NCBI GenBank assembly: GCA_018902385.1
Contig: JABSSW010000002.1
Location: forward strand, 1,302,001 to 1,366,000
Direction: 5' to 3'
Origin: Physcia stellaris
Lineage: Eukaryota > Ascomycota > Lecanoromycetes > Caliciales > Physciaceae
Length of the DNA stretch: 64,000 nt
In this document: in pieces, positions 11,691 to 24,939 of the stretch
How the letters are laid out: each line of letters starts with the position of its first letter
Numbering within the stretch: position 1 is the stretch's first letter
Notes under the pieces: generated by a model
The model's input: the letters and a program-made list of their open reading frames with translations, nothing else
What the model was told of the DNA's origin: nothing
Database searches by the model: none
Program-made: the position numbers and the translations under genes

Positions 11691-13201
11691 CTTTTTCACA
11701 GCAATCGTTTGTGTTTTCTGTTCTGTATTTTAACGAGCTCAATCTGATCAATTTGAAGTTTTCGTGCAAACTTTTTCAGCGATGCGTGTCTTGAAACTTT
11801 CTCAGCGACGTGACTCTTTTAACGATGTGATTTTTTCAACGATACGTTGTTTGAAGCTTTCGAGCAAACTTTTTCAATGTCGAATCATGTATCGATGCGA
11901 AAATTGCAAAAACGAACGAATCGAAATTCGATGATTTATTGATTTCAGATATGACGTAAAGTCGATTTGTAAAACGTGCGATCGAGTGACTGAAAACGTT
12001 CTGAATGTGTTTTCATGAAATGAAGCATCGATGTGAAATCTGATATCTAGAATTGACTAGAAGATACATCATGAAACAAATATCAATTGTTTGAATTCTG
12101 CGATATTGACGAAAGTGCGAATCACATCATAATCTGATAACATTATTGTGAATTTCAGAATTTTCAGATACTTTTTGCGACATCAATGATTCGATATCTA
12201 TGCAATTTGATTGTAAAAATTTCATAAAATATGTCAGATGATCGAGAAATCGATAAGAAAAACAATGCATCGAATGCGCGACATGCATTGCGAACATACA
12301 TCGATGCAAAGAATGCAGAATCGAGCTTTTTTGATTTGACTAAAATTTGTCAGAGAATCAAATCGATTAATATGCGAAAAAATCAGATATTTTCAACATT
12401 ATTTGTTTTTCTTGATCGAGTTCTTGCTCTGCAAAATCGAGTATGTAATAACTGCATAATACGCTTTTTCGAAGCGATATTACGTGACTTCATCGAGTAT
12501 GTAATGATTTCATAATACGTTTCTTCGAAACGATACTATCTGAACGTGAGCATCTTGATCAATACACTTTTTCGAAGTTGTATTGTCTAATAGATTGCTT
12601 TTTTTCTTTTAACAACTGTTCGTACAGTACGTCAAATACGCTTTTTCGAGACTGTATTGTCAGAATTGTACTTCTTCTCTCTTTTTCGTATTTATCGGGC
12701 GACTAAGTCTCAAAAATAGTAAAAAAAGAAACAATGATTAGTCGTGTTAAATCAAGACGAAATCACAACAAAAATAAGTCTCTATCATATTCGTTAAACA
12801 ATAAAACAAATAAACAAAGCATACAGCAACTTTTAAAGCTTCTTCAGATCTTGATAGAACGAAAAAGACGAAACATCGAATTCATTAAACAACAACAACT
12901 TTTAGTTCTTTCAAGTCGATCAACGATTAATAAAGAAAACGAACGAACAAAACAACAAACAACAACATGTTAACTTTTTCAAAATAGTGATTTTTTCAAG
13001 AAGAAATCAATATTTTTTCAAAACAGAATGAAGAGAAACGAAACGTCAATAACGCATTCTCATGAATATTTCATTGTTTTCAACTCTGAAAACATTTGAC
13101 ACGACTCAATCGATAAATCGATAAATGACAAAACGCTTTTGACAATGTCTGCAAACAGAAAAAAAACGAAAAATCATTGAAAATCGAAAAATAAAACGAA
13201 A

Positions 13202-14458
13202 TCAACGAGATCGAATAGATGAAATCGAATGAAAAATCGAAAATTGACGCGAAACGTTTTCGCGAACATGTGTTGACTCAAATGCTTCGAATTTGATCGA
13301 TTTGAAGACAGATGTGATCATCGCATGAAAATATGACGTAATGCGCGTTTGTATGAAATCATTGCTTCTAAAATTGCATTTGTCAAGATTGCGTGAAAAC
13401 AGCGATTTGTTTTGACTTGATTGCAAATTAAATGAATTCGACTTTTCAACGAACATGCGATACAGATCGTTCACGATTAAATAAAGTCTCGATGATGTAG
13501 AAATTCGAAACGAAATAAACGAACAAACAATGTTTGCATTTTTCAACGACTTGCACATCGATTTGAATGTCGCAATCGTGAAACGCGAAAATTTCGACGC
13601 AACAGATCGTGAGACGATTTCTGTTCAAAATATCGATTTTTTTGATGTTTCAATCGACAAAAAAAGAAGTTCTGAAGAAGATGTAGTCAATGACTCGATT
13701 ATCAATTTCGATGAAATAGAAAGTGACAAAATAAATGACGAAACAAACGATTTTGAAATTTGCGCAAAGAACGAAACAATTGACTTCGATTTTTTCGCAT
13801 GTCGAGTGCGAATATGTTCATGAAACTTGATGTTGTTATCGAATTTGATTTTGCAACGTTTGCACGTATATTTTTCGATTCGTTTCGCTGTTATGCGAAT
13901 TTTTTCTTGTTGTTTCATCAATTTTTTCGTTTTCTGTTTGATTTTGCTTTTTATTTGCAATTCGTGCTTGCGCAAATGATAAGTCTTTTGAATTCTTTTC
14001 GTCTGTTGATATCAATTGCATTTCGAAACATTAATAAAATTTGAATTGATGTGTTCGTGATATAGAAATCGAAAATTTTGCGTTCTCGAATCATTCGCGA
14101 ATAGACAGATGCAAAACAAAAACGATCAAAAAAAAATATCAAGTTTCGAAAAAGTAACGATAAAAAATGCGACGACGAATTCGAAAATGATCGCAAAAAT
14201 AAAAAATGAACTCACATGTTCAACAAATTGCTGAACGAACGTCGATTTCGATGATACGTTTTCTGAACGCTCGCGTACAATTTCTGATTCGAAAATCGAA
14301 AGAAATAAAAATTCTGATGACGAAAAAGTAAATTCGACTACTCGTGACGATGACGCAAAAAATAAGAAAAAAAACGCAATCTTCGAGTTCTTGCATACAA
14401 TTTCTGATACAAACATCGAGAAAATTGATAATTCTGATGAAAATGACATGTTCGTCAA
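13202..14458 (-). pseudogene. C2H2 zinc-finger protein carried by element A, mutated
   Basis: Minus-strand open pieces follow one another: a Ser-rich part (14458-14126), a basic part with a C2H2 finger (13975-13625; YTCKRCKIKF...HEHIRTRH), and a C-terminal part with RLYLIVNDLYRMF (13558-13202). The finger pattern is C-x2-C-x12-H-x4-H. I recall similar finger plus YLTVDDLFRMF-type proteins as abundant in some ascomycete genomes, but cannot check this. Frame changes between the pieces show it is broken or contains introns. The function in the element is unknown; the finger could bind element DNA. Confidence 0.6.
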
Positions 14459-14788
14459 TTTTGACTGCGCTAAAGTGAAAATTCGCGTGAAAATTCGATA
14501 TCGTAAAATAAATAAATAGATCGAAAACTGATCGTTTCGAAAAGAATTCGTAAATAAATGTTATCGATGTAATTGAGAACGTATTAAAATACTGAATGCT
14601 GTCAATGCAATTGAGTCAATTCTGATCTGATAAAATTGAATATTTTCAATGAAATTGATTACTGTTGAAATATTGCAAAATCTGCTGTATTGTTCGACGA
14701 TTAAATATTATTGTTAACGTGTTCTGTCATGTTGCTGTAATTGATACTAAATGTAACGAAAATTGTTAATTCGATTTTCATAATCTAT

Positions 14789-14993
14789 TGAAAAAATCAT
14801 GAATGATTATCATTTTATTGCTCTGAATTTCGTTGTTTCTTGTAACATACATGCAATGAAAACACAAAAAATGTGCGAATGTCAAGACACTAATTTCAAC
14901 AAAAACGCATTAGTATTTTTTTCGTCAAATTATATTAATTGAATTTTGATTGCAATATTCGCGAAACACATTTGCGAAGACTGTATTTCAACA
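14789..14993 (-). repeat. LTR of element A (right on plus strand)
   Basis: 205 bp, the partner of 11486-11690. It also matches both LTRs of element B, which makes four copies of one LTR family within 7.3 kb. Confidence 0.8.
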
Positions 14994-15502
14994 AAAATGA
15001 AATTATTCGATTTTTTGACATGAAATAAACAATATCATGTTTTCAAATTTATCGTCAAAACGTATTTTAATCAATCAAATTTTTGATGTATGCATTGTGA
15101 TTTTTGTACAATTTATGCGCGAAATTGTGAAAAAATTATATCATGATGTTGTTGATTTTCACACGTTTAATAATCAAGTTTTATGATTATCTCAATATGA
15201 AAAAAACAGTTTGAATAATTTCGTTTCAAATATTCGACAATATCATACTATTTTCATTTTTTTCAATATAAAGTTCAATCGATTGCTGTTTTTGAACATT
15301 TTTTGAATCAATTGTACAATTCATCGCATTGAATTTCAGAAAAAAGCGAAAAAATATTATTGATTTAAACGTTGACGAAATAGTGTAAACACATTGTTAT
15401 TTCATCTCGTGTATTATACAATATCATATTATTACTATTTTTTTCAATACAAAGTTCAACTAGTTGTTATTATTGAAAATGTTTCTATTCAATTGTACAT
15501 AT
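14994..15502. other. AT-rich spacer between elements A and B
   Basis: No coding sequence recognised. It has two related segments around 15232-15300 and 15415-15500 (both with AATATCATA...TTTTTTTCAATA and AAAGTTCAA). A segment near 15318-15395 resembles the sequence right of element B at 18805-18880. Element B therefore seems to have landed inside an older repeat. Confidence 0.5.
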
Positions 15503-15708
15503 TGAAAGAATCATGAATGATTATCATTCTATTGCTTTGAATCTCGTTATTCTAAATAAGTTACATGCAGATGAGAGCACAAGAAATGTGCGAATGTCAA
15601 GACATTAATTTCAACAAAAACGCATTAATTTTTCTTTCGTCAAATTATATCAATTGAATTTTGATTGCAGCATTTGCACAACACATCTGCGAAAATTGTA
15701 TTTCAACA
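15503..15708 (-). repeat. LTR of element B (left on plus strand)
   Basis: 206 bp, related to the other three LTR copies. It pairs with 18597-18804. Confidence 0.8.
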
Positions 15709-16924
15709 TTTTTTCACAACAATCGCTTGTGTCATTTGCTTTGTATTTTAACGAGTTCAGTTTGAAACTTTCGTGCAAACTTTCTCGACGACGAATTCTG
15801 AAATTCTTTTCAACGATGTAACTTTTTCAACGATGTATTGTCTGAAACTTTCGAGCAAGTTTTCTCAATGACGTAAATCTTGTAGAGTTAAATCATACAT
15901 CGATGCGAAAACTGCAAAAACGAACGATTCGAAATTCGATAATTTATTGACTTCAAATATGACGTAAGATCGAATTGTAAAACGTGCGATCGAGCATCTG
16001 AAAAATTGCGATCGTGTTTTGAATCTTCATGAGATGAAACATCGATGCGAAAATTGATATCTGAAATTGAGTAAAAAATACATCGTGAAACAAGTATTTT
16101 ATGTCTGAATTTTGCGATGACGAACGAGAATGCAAATCACATCATGTAACATCATTGTGAATTTCAAAATTCTCAGATATTTCTTGCGACATCAATGAGT
16201 CGATTTCTATGCAATTTGACTGTAAAAAGTTCATAAAATATGTCGATGCAATGTCAAAAGTTGAAAATGATCGAGAAATCGTTCAAAAAGATAATGCATC
16301 GAATGTGCGAAACATGCATCGATGCGAAAAATGCAAAATCGAACGTTTTTGATTTGACTAAATTCTGTCAAAAAATCAAATCGATTAGTATGCGAAAAAA
16401 TCAGATATTTTCAACATTATTTGTTCTTTTTAATCGAATTTTTGTTCTGCAAAATCGAATATGTAATGATTGCATAATACGTTTTTTCGAAGCGATATTA
16501 TTCGAACGTGAACATCTTGATCAATACATTTCTTCGAAGTTGTACTGTCTAGTAGATTGCTTTTTCTCTTTTAACAATTGTACGTACAGTACGTCAAATA
16601 CGACGATTGTATTCATTTTTTTCTTTTCGTATTTATCGGACGACTAGATTTCAAAAATCATAGAAAAAGAGACAATTGATTAGTCGTGTTAAATCAAAAC
16701 GAAATCACAACAAAAATAAATCTTTATCATATTCGTGAAACAAAATAAACAAAACATACAACAACTTTTAATTCTCTCAAATCGATCAACGAATAACAAA
16801 GAAAATGAACGAACAAAACAAACAAACAAACAACATGTTTTAACTTTTTCAAAATAGTGACTTCAAGAAGATCAATACTTTTTCAAAATAAAACGAGAAG
16901 AAACAAAATTTCAATAACGTTGTT

Positions 16925-18407
16925 TCATGAATATTTCATTGTTTTCAATTTTGAAAACATTTGACATGATTCAATCGATAAATCGATAAATGACAAAACG
17001 TTTTTGACAATGTTTGCAAACAGAAAATAAACGCGAAAATGTCGAAAAAAAAAAACGCATCGAAGAAAAAAAAAATCGAAAAATTCGCGAAAATGATATG
17101 CGAGTCGATTGTTTGATCGATGCATATATTGTTGAAAATGTTTCGAATTTGATCGTTTTGAAAGCAAATGAAATCGTCGCATGAAAATATGACGTAATGC
17201 GATTTTGTACGAAATCAAATTTGCAATTGTTTTTAAAATTGCATTTGTCAAAATCGCGCGAAAACAACGACTTGTTATGACGTGATTGCAAATCAAATGA
17301 ATTCGATTTCTCAACGAACATGCGAAACAAATCGTTCACGATCAAATAAAGTCTCGATGATATAAACGTTCGAAACGAAATAGACGAACAAACAACGTTT
17401 GCATTTTTCGAGAATTTGCACATCGATTTGAATGTCGCAATCGAAAAACGAGAAAATTTCGATGCAATGATTGATCGTGAAACGATTTCTGTTCAAAATA
17501 TCGATTTTCTTGATGTTGCAATCGACAAGAATTTTGAAAAAATTTCGAAAAAAAATGAAATCAATGACTCGACTATCAATTTCGATGATGTAAAAAATGA
17601 CGAAATGATCGATTAAAACGACGAAACAAAAAATGACGAAATCATCGATTGAAATGACGTAAAAAATGAAACAATTGATTGTTGAGCAAATTTCGACTTT
17701 TTCGCATGTCGAATGCGAATATGTTCGTGAAATTTGATGTTGTTGTTAAATTTGATCGAATGTTTGCAACGTTTGCACGTAAATTTTTCTGCTCGTTTCT
17801 TGATCAAACGAATTTTTTTTTGTTGTTTCAATAACTTTTTCGTTTTTTGTTTGATTTTGTTTTTCATTTGCAACTCGTGCTTACGCAAATGATAAATCTT
17901 TTGTGTTTTTTTGATTTGCACGTATCAATTGCATTTTAAAGTCTTGACGTTCTCATTCAAATGCATGTTGTAAAGCGTCTTGAGATTTTGCGTCATGAGA
18001 TGATTTTCAAATACGTGATCGCAAAAAACAAACGAAAAAGATAAAAAATCAGATGCGAAAATGAAAAATGCATTTTCTGAATGCTTGCATACGATTTCTG
18101 ATGCACGAATCGAAAAAGACGAGAATTTTGATGACGAAAAAGTAAATTCGACTATTCGTGACGATGACGCAAAAAATAAAAAAAAAAACGCAATTTTCGA
18201 GTTCTTGCGTACAATTTCTGATACAAAACTCGAGAAAGTTGATAATTTTGATGAAAATGACATGATCGTCAAATCGAATGTAAATGTTGAAGTCGTCGAT
18301 TTGACTGAATGATAAATAAACGAATTCGCGAAAAATTCGTAAAGTGATTCGATAGATAAATAAAATGCTCGAAAGTTGATTTGTATCAAAATATTGAATG
18401 TTGTCAA
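16925..18407 (-). pseudogene. C2H2 zinc-finger protein carried by element B, mutated
   Basis: The order is the same as in element A. A Ser-rich N-terminal part (18407-17925) precedes a basic part with the finger FTCKRCKHSIKF...HEHIRIRH (17921-17613). The C-terminal part has RLYLIVNDLFRMF (17423-16971), and a second Cys pair CKHCQKRF lies near its end. Parts overlap in different frames, so the gene is broken or spliced. Comparison of the A and B copies could recover the ancestral frame. Confidence 0.6.
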
Positions 18408-18596
18408 TGCAATTGAGTCGATTTTTGATTTGACAAGACTGAATATTTCGAAAACTGATTATTGTTGAAATATTGCAAATCGATTGCTGTATTGTTCGAC
18501 GATTAGATATTACGTGTTCATGCGTGTTTTTGCATGTTGTTGCTGTAATTGATATTAAATGTAACGAAAATTGCTAATTCGATTCTCATAATTTAT

Positions 18597-18804
18597 TAAA
18601 AAATGCATGAGTGATTATCATTTTATTGTTTTGAATTTCGTTATTTTAAATAAGTTACATGCAGATGAAAACACAAAAAATGTGCGATTGTCAAAACATT
18701 AATTTCAACAAAAAACGCATTAGTTTTTTTTTTCGTCAAATTATATCAATTGAATTTTGATTGCAACATTTGCACAGCACATTTGCGAAAATTGTATTTC
18801 AACA
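18597..18804 (-). repeat. LTR of element B (right on plus strand)
   Basis: 208 bp. Against 15503-15708 I count 16 transitions (15 at CpT/ApG, one at TpG), about three transversions and small run-length indels. Confidence 0.78.
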
Positions 18805-18933
18805 ATACAATTTATTCTATTGAATTTCAAAACGAAACAAAGAAATGACATCGACTTAAATATTAATGAAATAATGAAAACATAACATACAATTGAAATT
18901 TTGATAATCAATTTCACAAAAATGATCATAATT

Positions 18934-19112
18934 TCATGTATGTATATTTTTCATGTTTATGTTTATATCGATCATCAATTGTGCGTTCGAAAAATTCGAT
19001 TTTTTCTTTGTTGACGTTGACATTGACGAAAAATTTTGTGATTCAGAATTTCAAGAATTTTTCATTTGAATTTTTTCATTGTATTTGTTCACGTTGACAT
19101 CAAGATTCGCAA
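18934..19112 (-). pseudogene. C-terminal tail of the DUF6589-like gene, separated by the gypsy insertion
   Basis: If the gypsy element and one copy of the CGCAA duplication are taken as inserted sequence, the minus frame ending ...LFKNDVA at the right edge continues in phase here with NLDVNVNKYNEKIQMKNS. It then meets a TGA, goes on through a Ser/Thr/Lys-rich tail, and ends at 18934. The tail is polar and probably disordered. Confidence 0.55.
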
Positions 19113-19349
19113 TGTTACGAACATGTCTGACAAATAAATCTGACAAATAGATAAACGATATGATAAATGATTGAACAAATAAATTTAAATCGAATTATGT
19201 TTTAATTTTTTGACGAAATTAACGTGATTTGAAATTTGACGTTCGCACATTGTTTACAATTTCATCATTTTGTACATATTTGTTTTTGCAAACTTATTGT
19301 TTTCGTCTAATTAGTCAATAATACGTTTATTCAAGCACGATTCATGATA
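19113..19349 (+). repeat. 5' LTR of the gypsy element
   Basis: 237 bp, aligned without gaps to the 3' LTR at 25585-25821. The copies differ at 12 positions, all transitions in CpT/ApG context. Confidence 0.95.
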
Positions 19350-19580
19350 TTACAATAAGTTTTTAATTTTTATCGCTCGTCGAGATACGCGAACGTTCAA
19401 AAATAAAATTTCAAATCGATCAAATTCTTTTGACGAGACAAACGACGAAAAGTTTTGTTGATCAAACAAATGATTTGAAAATTCTTTTGACGAAACAACG
19501 ACGAAATTTTCGACGATAAAAAACGAAAATTGATTCGATTAATTTTTTTTTTTTTTATCATTTTCAATTTTTCATTTTCA

Positions 19581-21050
19581 ATTATGATTCGAAATCATCA
19601 CGAAACAATTTTTTTCGAATTTTCTATTTCGATGAAACAACGTCTCAAAACGTTACGCGTCAACGTGAATCGTATGTTGCATAAAATTAACGACAACTTT
19701 TTTGACGAAAATTTCGCTGATCAATTCAAACGTCGTCGATTTGTGTCAACGATCGATTTCATAAAAATGAAAAATGAAAAAATCATTCATTTTTTGAATA
19801 TCGTCATTATCGATCAATTGAAATGATGAGTCAATCATAAAATCGTCGACTTTTTAAAAGAATTTGATCGATTACGCATCGATCGTGACAATTATTTGAA
19901 CGTTTTGACTCAATATCAGAATTTATACAATATTGTCAACGTCGATCGTGACGAATTGATCAATACGAATGTCAAATTAAATGAGATTCGTCGAGAATTG
20001 AATGTCTTGAAAAACGAATACGAAAAACAACGTGATTTATTTCTGATCAAACAAAAAAATTACATTTTTTTGAAAAAAGATCACGACGTTTTGCTGATCA
20101 AAATTCGCGATCGTGCACGAAATTTTGACGTCGACGATGAAAAAAACGACGATAAAATCAACGTAATTAATTTTTTTCAAAAGAACAAACGACGTTTCAA
20201 AACACATTCAAATTTTTTTAAATTTATCGATGAAATAAAATTCATCTGACGTGTTTGAAAAACAAAAATACACGATAAAATGACGATCAACGCTGATCAT
20301 TACGACACGAACATGATCGCAATCATTATTGTGATTGATTGAATTGAAAATGATGTCGATAATCACATACAATCGATTCGTGATATTGATATGAATCATT
20401 TCAAAATTTGACATATGATGTTGAAATTCTTGAACATTATTTACGAAAATTCTGATTTCAAACGCAATATGCGTAATCAATTTCGAACATTGATTATGAA
20501 TATTCAAAACTTTCAATTTTTTTATTTCATTTTTTTTCGCTTTAGCAATTCAATTGATTATAACGAAGTCATCAAAATCGAAAAGTTGATGAACAAAATT
20601 TTCTGAAATCTAAAAAAAACGATGAATGTATATTCACGTGAATTCATCACGTTCGATGAAATTCGAATCATTTTGCAACAAATATACAATCGACAATCGA
20701 ATTTTCGAAAAAAAAAAATCGCGACACGTCAACAACGTTCTGAATTGTTTCAATTCAAATCAATTTTTGTCGTTTCGATCTCGATGTTCTTTACGAAATT
20801 TGTCATTTCGACTTTTTTCGTGAAATTTACAATTTATTTTCATTTCAACGTTGAAATCAAGATTCGTAATTCGATGATCGACAAACTAATCGTCACGAAC
20901 AAATGTTTCACATGTGACGAATTAAATCACGTTTGAAAAAAATGTTCGAACGATCACAAACATCAAAAACGTCATTGACATAAAATGCAAATATCGTACA
21001 TGAATTTAATCGTCGAGTCGAGTGATTTTGATTCGAAAAACTAATAATTC
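19581..21050 (+). pseudogene. gypsy gag, mutated
   Basis: Consecutive plus-strand pieces (19530-19826, 19896-20249, 20415-20606, 20622-20936) are interrupted by TGA stops. Near 20904-20950 the C-x2-C-x4-H-x4-C zinc knuckle is visible as CFTCDELNHV, a TGA codon, then KKC. The nucleocapsid knuckle packages element RNA in active relatives. The N-terminal limit is uncertain. Confidence 0.7.
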
Positions 21051-21079
21051 ACATCAAAAACGCGATTGATGAATGTTTA

Positions 21080-21500
21080 AAAATTTTTTTTATTCACAAC
21101 GATAATTTGTTTGACTTTTTTATCAAACGATTTCTAATCATCAATTGTACGTTATCATTCAACGATAATAGACATAAATTAAAAATTTTAATAAACATTG
21201 ATGCAATTGATTATGCATTCATTAATAGAAAAATCGCGCAATTTGTATGCAACATGCTAAACATGAAATTCGTATTTTTATTGAAATCGAAATCATTGAC
21301 TGAATTCGACGATCGTCAAATTTCATCAATAACTCATGTCATATATTTTAAATTAACGATAAAATTGCATTTCGAATTGATCGTTTTTCTGTTAATCATC
21401 GATTTGAATAATCATTCGATAATTTTAAAAAAATCGTGAATGAACAAACATGAAATCATATTGAACATGATTTACGATAAATTGATTTTCAAATCGTCTA
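21080..21500 (+). pseudogene. gypsy aspartic protease, mutated
   Basis: The frame 21107-21439 has the retropepsin layout: LKILINIDAIDYAFI, where active enzymes have a D-[ST]-G-A catalytic turn; FDDRQISSITHV; and a hydrophobic strand ending before a TGA. The catalytic turn has lost its Gly, consistent with G-to-A mutation. Confidence 0.65.
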
Positions 21501-22269
21501 AATGCAATCATCATGACAATATATTCAGTCAAGTTGTTCAAATTCGACGTTTGAAAATTCTCAAATCAAATCGTCGATGAAATGTATTTAACTGACGTCG
21601 TGATATTTTATTATCGCAAAAAAACGACTCGAAACATATAACGATAATAGAATTTCGATATATCATTTTGTTTCGTTTCAACGTCAAGTTTTTGCTTTTT
21701 ACAATTGAGAATGAGTCAAATGTATTCGATTCGAAATGTTTCGAATGTTCAATTCATTCGAACGTCGATGACGATGACGAGTCGTCAATCATCGAATCAA
21801 AAAATTCAAAAATTGATATCACAACAATTACGAAGACGACATTTATCAAAAAAAAAAACTTGAAAAAACAACGCAACAAACGTTGAAAAATTAAAAAACA
21901 ACAATTCGAAATTTTTTCATCATCGAAATTGAACTCAGACGATTCAATGAATATCGCGATAATTGATGCAATTTTCTTCTGCTTACTCGTCGATTTCAAA
22001 AATAAAAAGCAAAAAGTGCAATGTTTTTTCATTACGATCAATCAAATCGATTTCGCGCTCAAAACATTGCGAACAAATTCTGAATCGTTGAAAATTGTTG
22101 TCATGATCAAAAAAATTCTGAAACATGAACAAATCAAATCGATTCTTGAACGCATAATGAAAAAAATATTCAAATATTTCAAACATTTGTCAAAAATATT
22201 CGATTTTCAAAAGACAATTGAATTGTCATCGCATCGATTTTACGATCACAAAATCGAACTTTTAAGCGA

Positions 22270-22950
22270 TAACAATTCATTGTTTCGAAACAAAATATAT
22301 TTTTTGTTCGAATTCAAACTTCAAAAGCTCAAGAAATATTTGAAAGATAATTTTCAGAAAAACTTTATCGTACTCAATCAAATTGCATACGTTTCGTTCG
22401 TTTTATTTGCAATCAAATCAAACGATCAATTACGTTTATGTGTGAATTATCGACGATTTAATCACATCACGAAACGCAATCGATATTTCATTTTCTTGAT
22501 CGAAAAGATTCTAGTCAAAATGCAAAATTGCAAATATTTGATCAAATTGAATATTATATCGATTTTCAACAAGTTTCGAATGAATGAAAAAAATGAAAAA
22601 TTCATCACGTTCGTTATTTTCATGAAATTATACAAATATCGAGTATCATTTTTCGAATTGATCAACGAATTCGCGAGTTGACAACATTACATGAACGATT
22701 TGCTATTCAACTTTTTGAACGATTTTTGTCAAATCTATTTAAATGATATTTTTATTTACAGCAAATTCAAAAAAGAACACATCGTTCACGTGCGTAAGAT
22801 GCTGAAAAAATTCAAAAAAGTCGAATTACAAATGAATATTGAGAAATGCGAATTTTTCAAGAAAAAAATGACATTTCTGAACGTCATATTATCGATGAAT
22901 GATTTTCGCATGAATTCGAAAAAGATAAAAATCATTGTCAATTGAAAACG
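22270..22950 (+). pseudogene. gypsy reverse transcriptase, mutated
   Basis: Recognisable RT blocks: LRLCVNYRRFNHIT near 22430, YLIKLNIISIFNKFRM near 22540, FCQIYLNDIFIYS near 22728-22770 (the active-site YLDD reads YLND), and IEKCEFFKKKMTFL near 22840. A TGA breaks the frame at 22679-22681 and again near 22943. The loss of one catalytic Asp by G-to-A fits the mutation pattern of the block. Confidence 0.85.
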
Positions 22951-23119
22951 CTTTACAAATTTGAAAAAAATGCAAATTTTCGTGAATTTCGTCAATTTTT
23001 ACAGACGATTCATTCGTAACTTCTCGAAGAAAATTCGAGTTCTCATTCGAATGATCAAAAAGTTCGTGAATTTCGAATGAATTGTTGAAATCGAAAAAAT
23101 CTTCAATCTTCTCAAGAAA

Positions 23120-23560
23120 ACGATGACGAAAATTTTCATATTACGACATTACGATCGAATCAAACAGATCATTTTGAAAATTGACTTTTCTGATTACGTC
23201 AATGCGAAAATGTTATTTCAATACGACGACGAAAAAGTTCTGCATTTTGTTGTCTTTTATAGTCGCAACATGATTTCAGTCGAATGCAATTACGAAATTT
23301 ACGACAAAAAGTTGTTGATCATTATTCGTTGTTTAAAACATTGACGTTCTGAACTTGAAAACATTGAAAAATCGATCAAGATTTTCATCGATCACAAAAG
23401 TTTGAAAATTTTCATGACGTCAAAAAAATTAACTTTTCGTCAAGTTCGTTGAGCAAAAATTCTTTCGAAATTCAATATTGTCATTCAGTTTCAATTCGAA
23501 ACTCAAAACGTTAAAGCAGATGTTTTGATTCGTATGTTTAAATCACGATCAAAAAACGAT
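23120..23560 (+). pseudogene. gypsy RNase H, mutated
   Basis: It contains LKIDFSDYVNAKMLFQ, VVFYSRNMISVECNYEIYD, then KLLIIIRCLKH followed by TGA, and IFIDHKSLKIFMTSKKLTF. These are the catalytic-Asp and NYEIYDKELLA-type blocks of Ty3/gypsy RNase H. The KADVLIRM end block lies near 23520. Confidence 0.8.
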
Positions 23561-23679
23561 ACTGACGAGCGACATCAATATCGAAAGCAAATATTGTTTA
23601 TCTCGAAACGACTCGAAATTCACGCGATGAAATTTGACGAATCTATTTACGAATGAATTTTGACTGTCAACAGAATTGA

Positions 23680-24880
23680 CGATAATTGCACGATTTATCG
23701 TGAAATCATCGAGCAAAATTTCATTTCAGTGAATGAAATCGATTTACGAAACTGCAATGAAAAAAACGAAACTTTATATCGAAATGATCGACTATGAATA
23801 TTTGTCGATGTTTTTTATTCGTTAATTTTTTCAAAAAAATTCACGAATTTTCGATTTCGAAACATTCAAATTTCAATCGTATGAAAAATTTTATACGTCG
23901 CGATTATTATTGATTTAACATGCGCAAATTCGTTCGTCGATACGTTCGTAATTGTTATGAATATTAACGTACGAAAATTTTCAAAAATCGAAAAAATGAT
24001 TTATTTACATTTTTGATCATTTTTTTGCAACGTTAAATCGACATATTTATGAATTTTATCATCGAATTGTTTAACGTTCACGATCACAACGTCATTTGCA
24101 CGATAATTGACAAATTTAATAAAAAACGTCATTACGTGTTTTGCATCGTCGACGACGAAAATACAAATGCGAAAATCACAATCAAAATATTTATCAATTA
24201 CGTATTTCGTACGCATGAATTATTTTTTTTTATAACGTCAAATCGAAAATTTCAATTCATATCGTTCGTTTGACAAGCATTTTGCAAAATTCTCGACATC
24301 AAATGTAAGTTTTTTATCGTTTTTCATTCAGAAATCGATGAGCAAATCGAGAAAATCAATCAAAATATCGAGAAACAATTGCGACAGTACTGGAATTACA
24401 TGCAAAACGATTGAGACGTTTAATTGTTCATGATCGAATTTGCAAACAACAACGCGATATTTGCAACAACAAAATTGTCATCATTTTTCATCAATAAGAG
24501 CTTTCATTTTCGCATGAATTTTTCATCAGATTTTATTTCGTATGTTACAACGAGAAAGCGACTTTTGATCGTCAAAACAGAAAATATTATCGACACAATG
24601 CAAAATATTCTCAACTACGTACGAAATCATGCAAAAATGATTCAAAAACGTATGACAATTCAAATCAACAAACATCGAAAAGTCGTGAAATACGTCGAAA
24701 GAAATTTCGTTTTTTTGAATCGACGAAACATCAAAACGATCAAGTCATTTGACAAACTTGATGACAAAAAATTAAAATCGTACAAAATGCTAAAACGTAT
24801 GAGCAATTTTTATCGATTCGAATTATCAAAAATCATGCGAATTTACGATGTGTTTCATTGTTGATTTTTTCGCAAAAATT
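23680..24880 (+). pseudogene. gypsy integrase, mutated
   Basis: Parts of the core are visible at 24049-24273 (VICTIIDKFNKKRHYV, then TIKIFINYVFRTH and FITSNRKFQF). The post-core region spans 24424-24864 and ends with KLDDKKLKSYKMLKRM and ELSKIMRIYDVFH. Several TGA stops fall at expected Trp positions. The N-terminal zinc-binding half is poorly preserved. Confidence 0.72.
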
Positions 24881-24939
24881 TTCGTGATTTTTTCGAAAAT
24901 CAAATTAACGAATTTCTCGATTTCGTCATAGTCAACGAA

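Larger units (their letters stand above)
11486..14993 (-). mobile_element. Non-autonomous LTR element, copy A, carrying a C2H2 gene
   Basis: Two matching terminal repeats flank about 3.1 kb. No reverse transcriptase or integrase is visible inside. The minus strand is the likely sense strand. A purine-rich tract (complement of CTTTTTC at 11691-11697) sits where a polypurine tract should lie, the repeat then begins TGTTGAAATACA, and the zinc-finger frame also runs on this strand. A second copy lies immediately to the right. No clear target duplication was found. Confidence 0.78.
15503..18804 (-). mobile_element. Non-autonomous LTR element, copy B, carrying a C2H2 gene
   Basis: Same family and orientation as element A, about 3.3 kb, with LTRs at both ends and the same internal gene on the minus strand. 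The internal parts align along their length. A purine-rich tract (complement of TTTTTTC at 15709-15715) adjoins the left LTR, as in copy A. No reverse transcriptase is visible, so movement would have needed proteins supplied by another element. Confidence 0.78.

Noticed and set aside
12231-12515. Plus-strand gene in element A (and its match at 16240-16647)
   Set aside because: The similarity is explained by shared element ancestry at DNA level, it is antisense to the zinc-finger gene, and no domain is recognisable.
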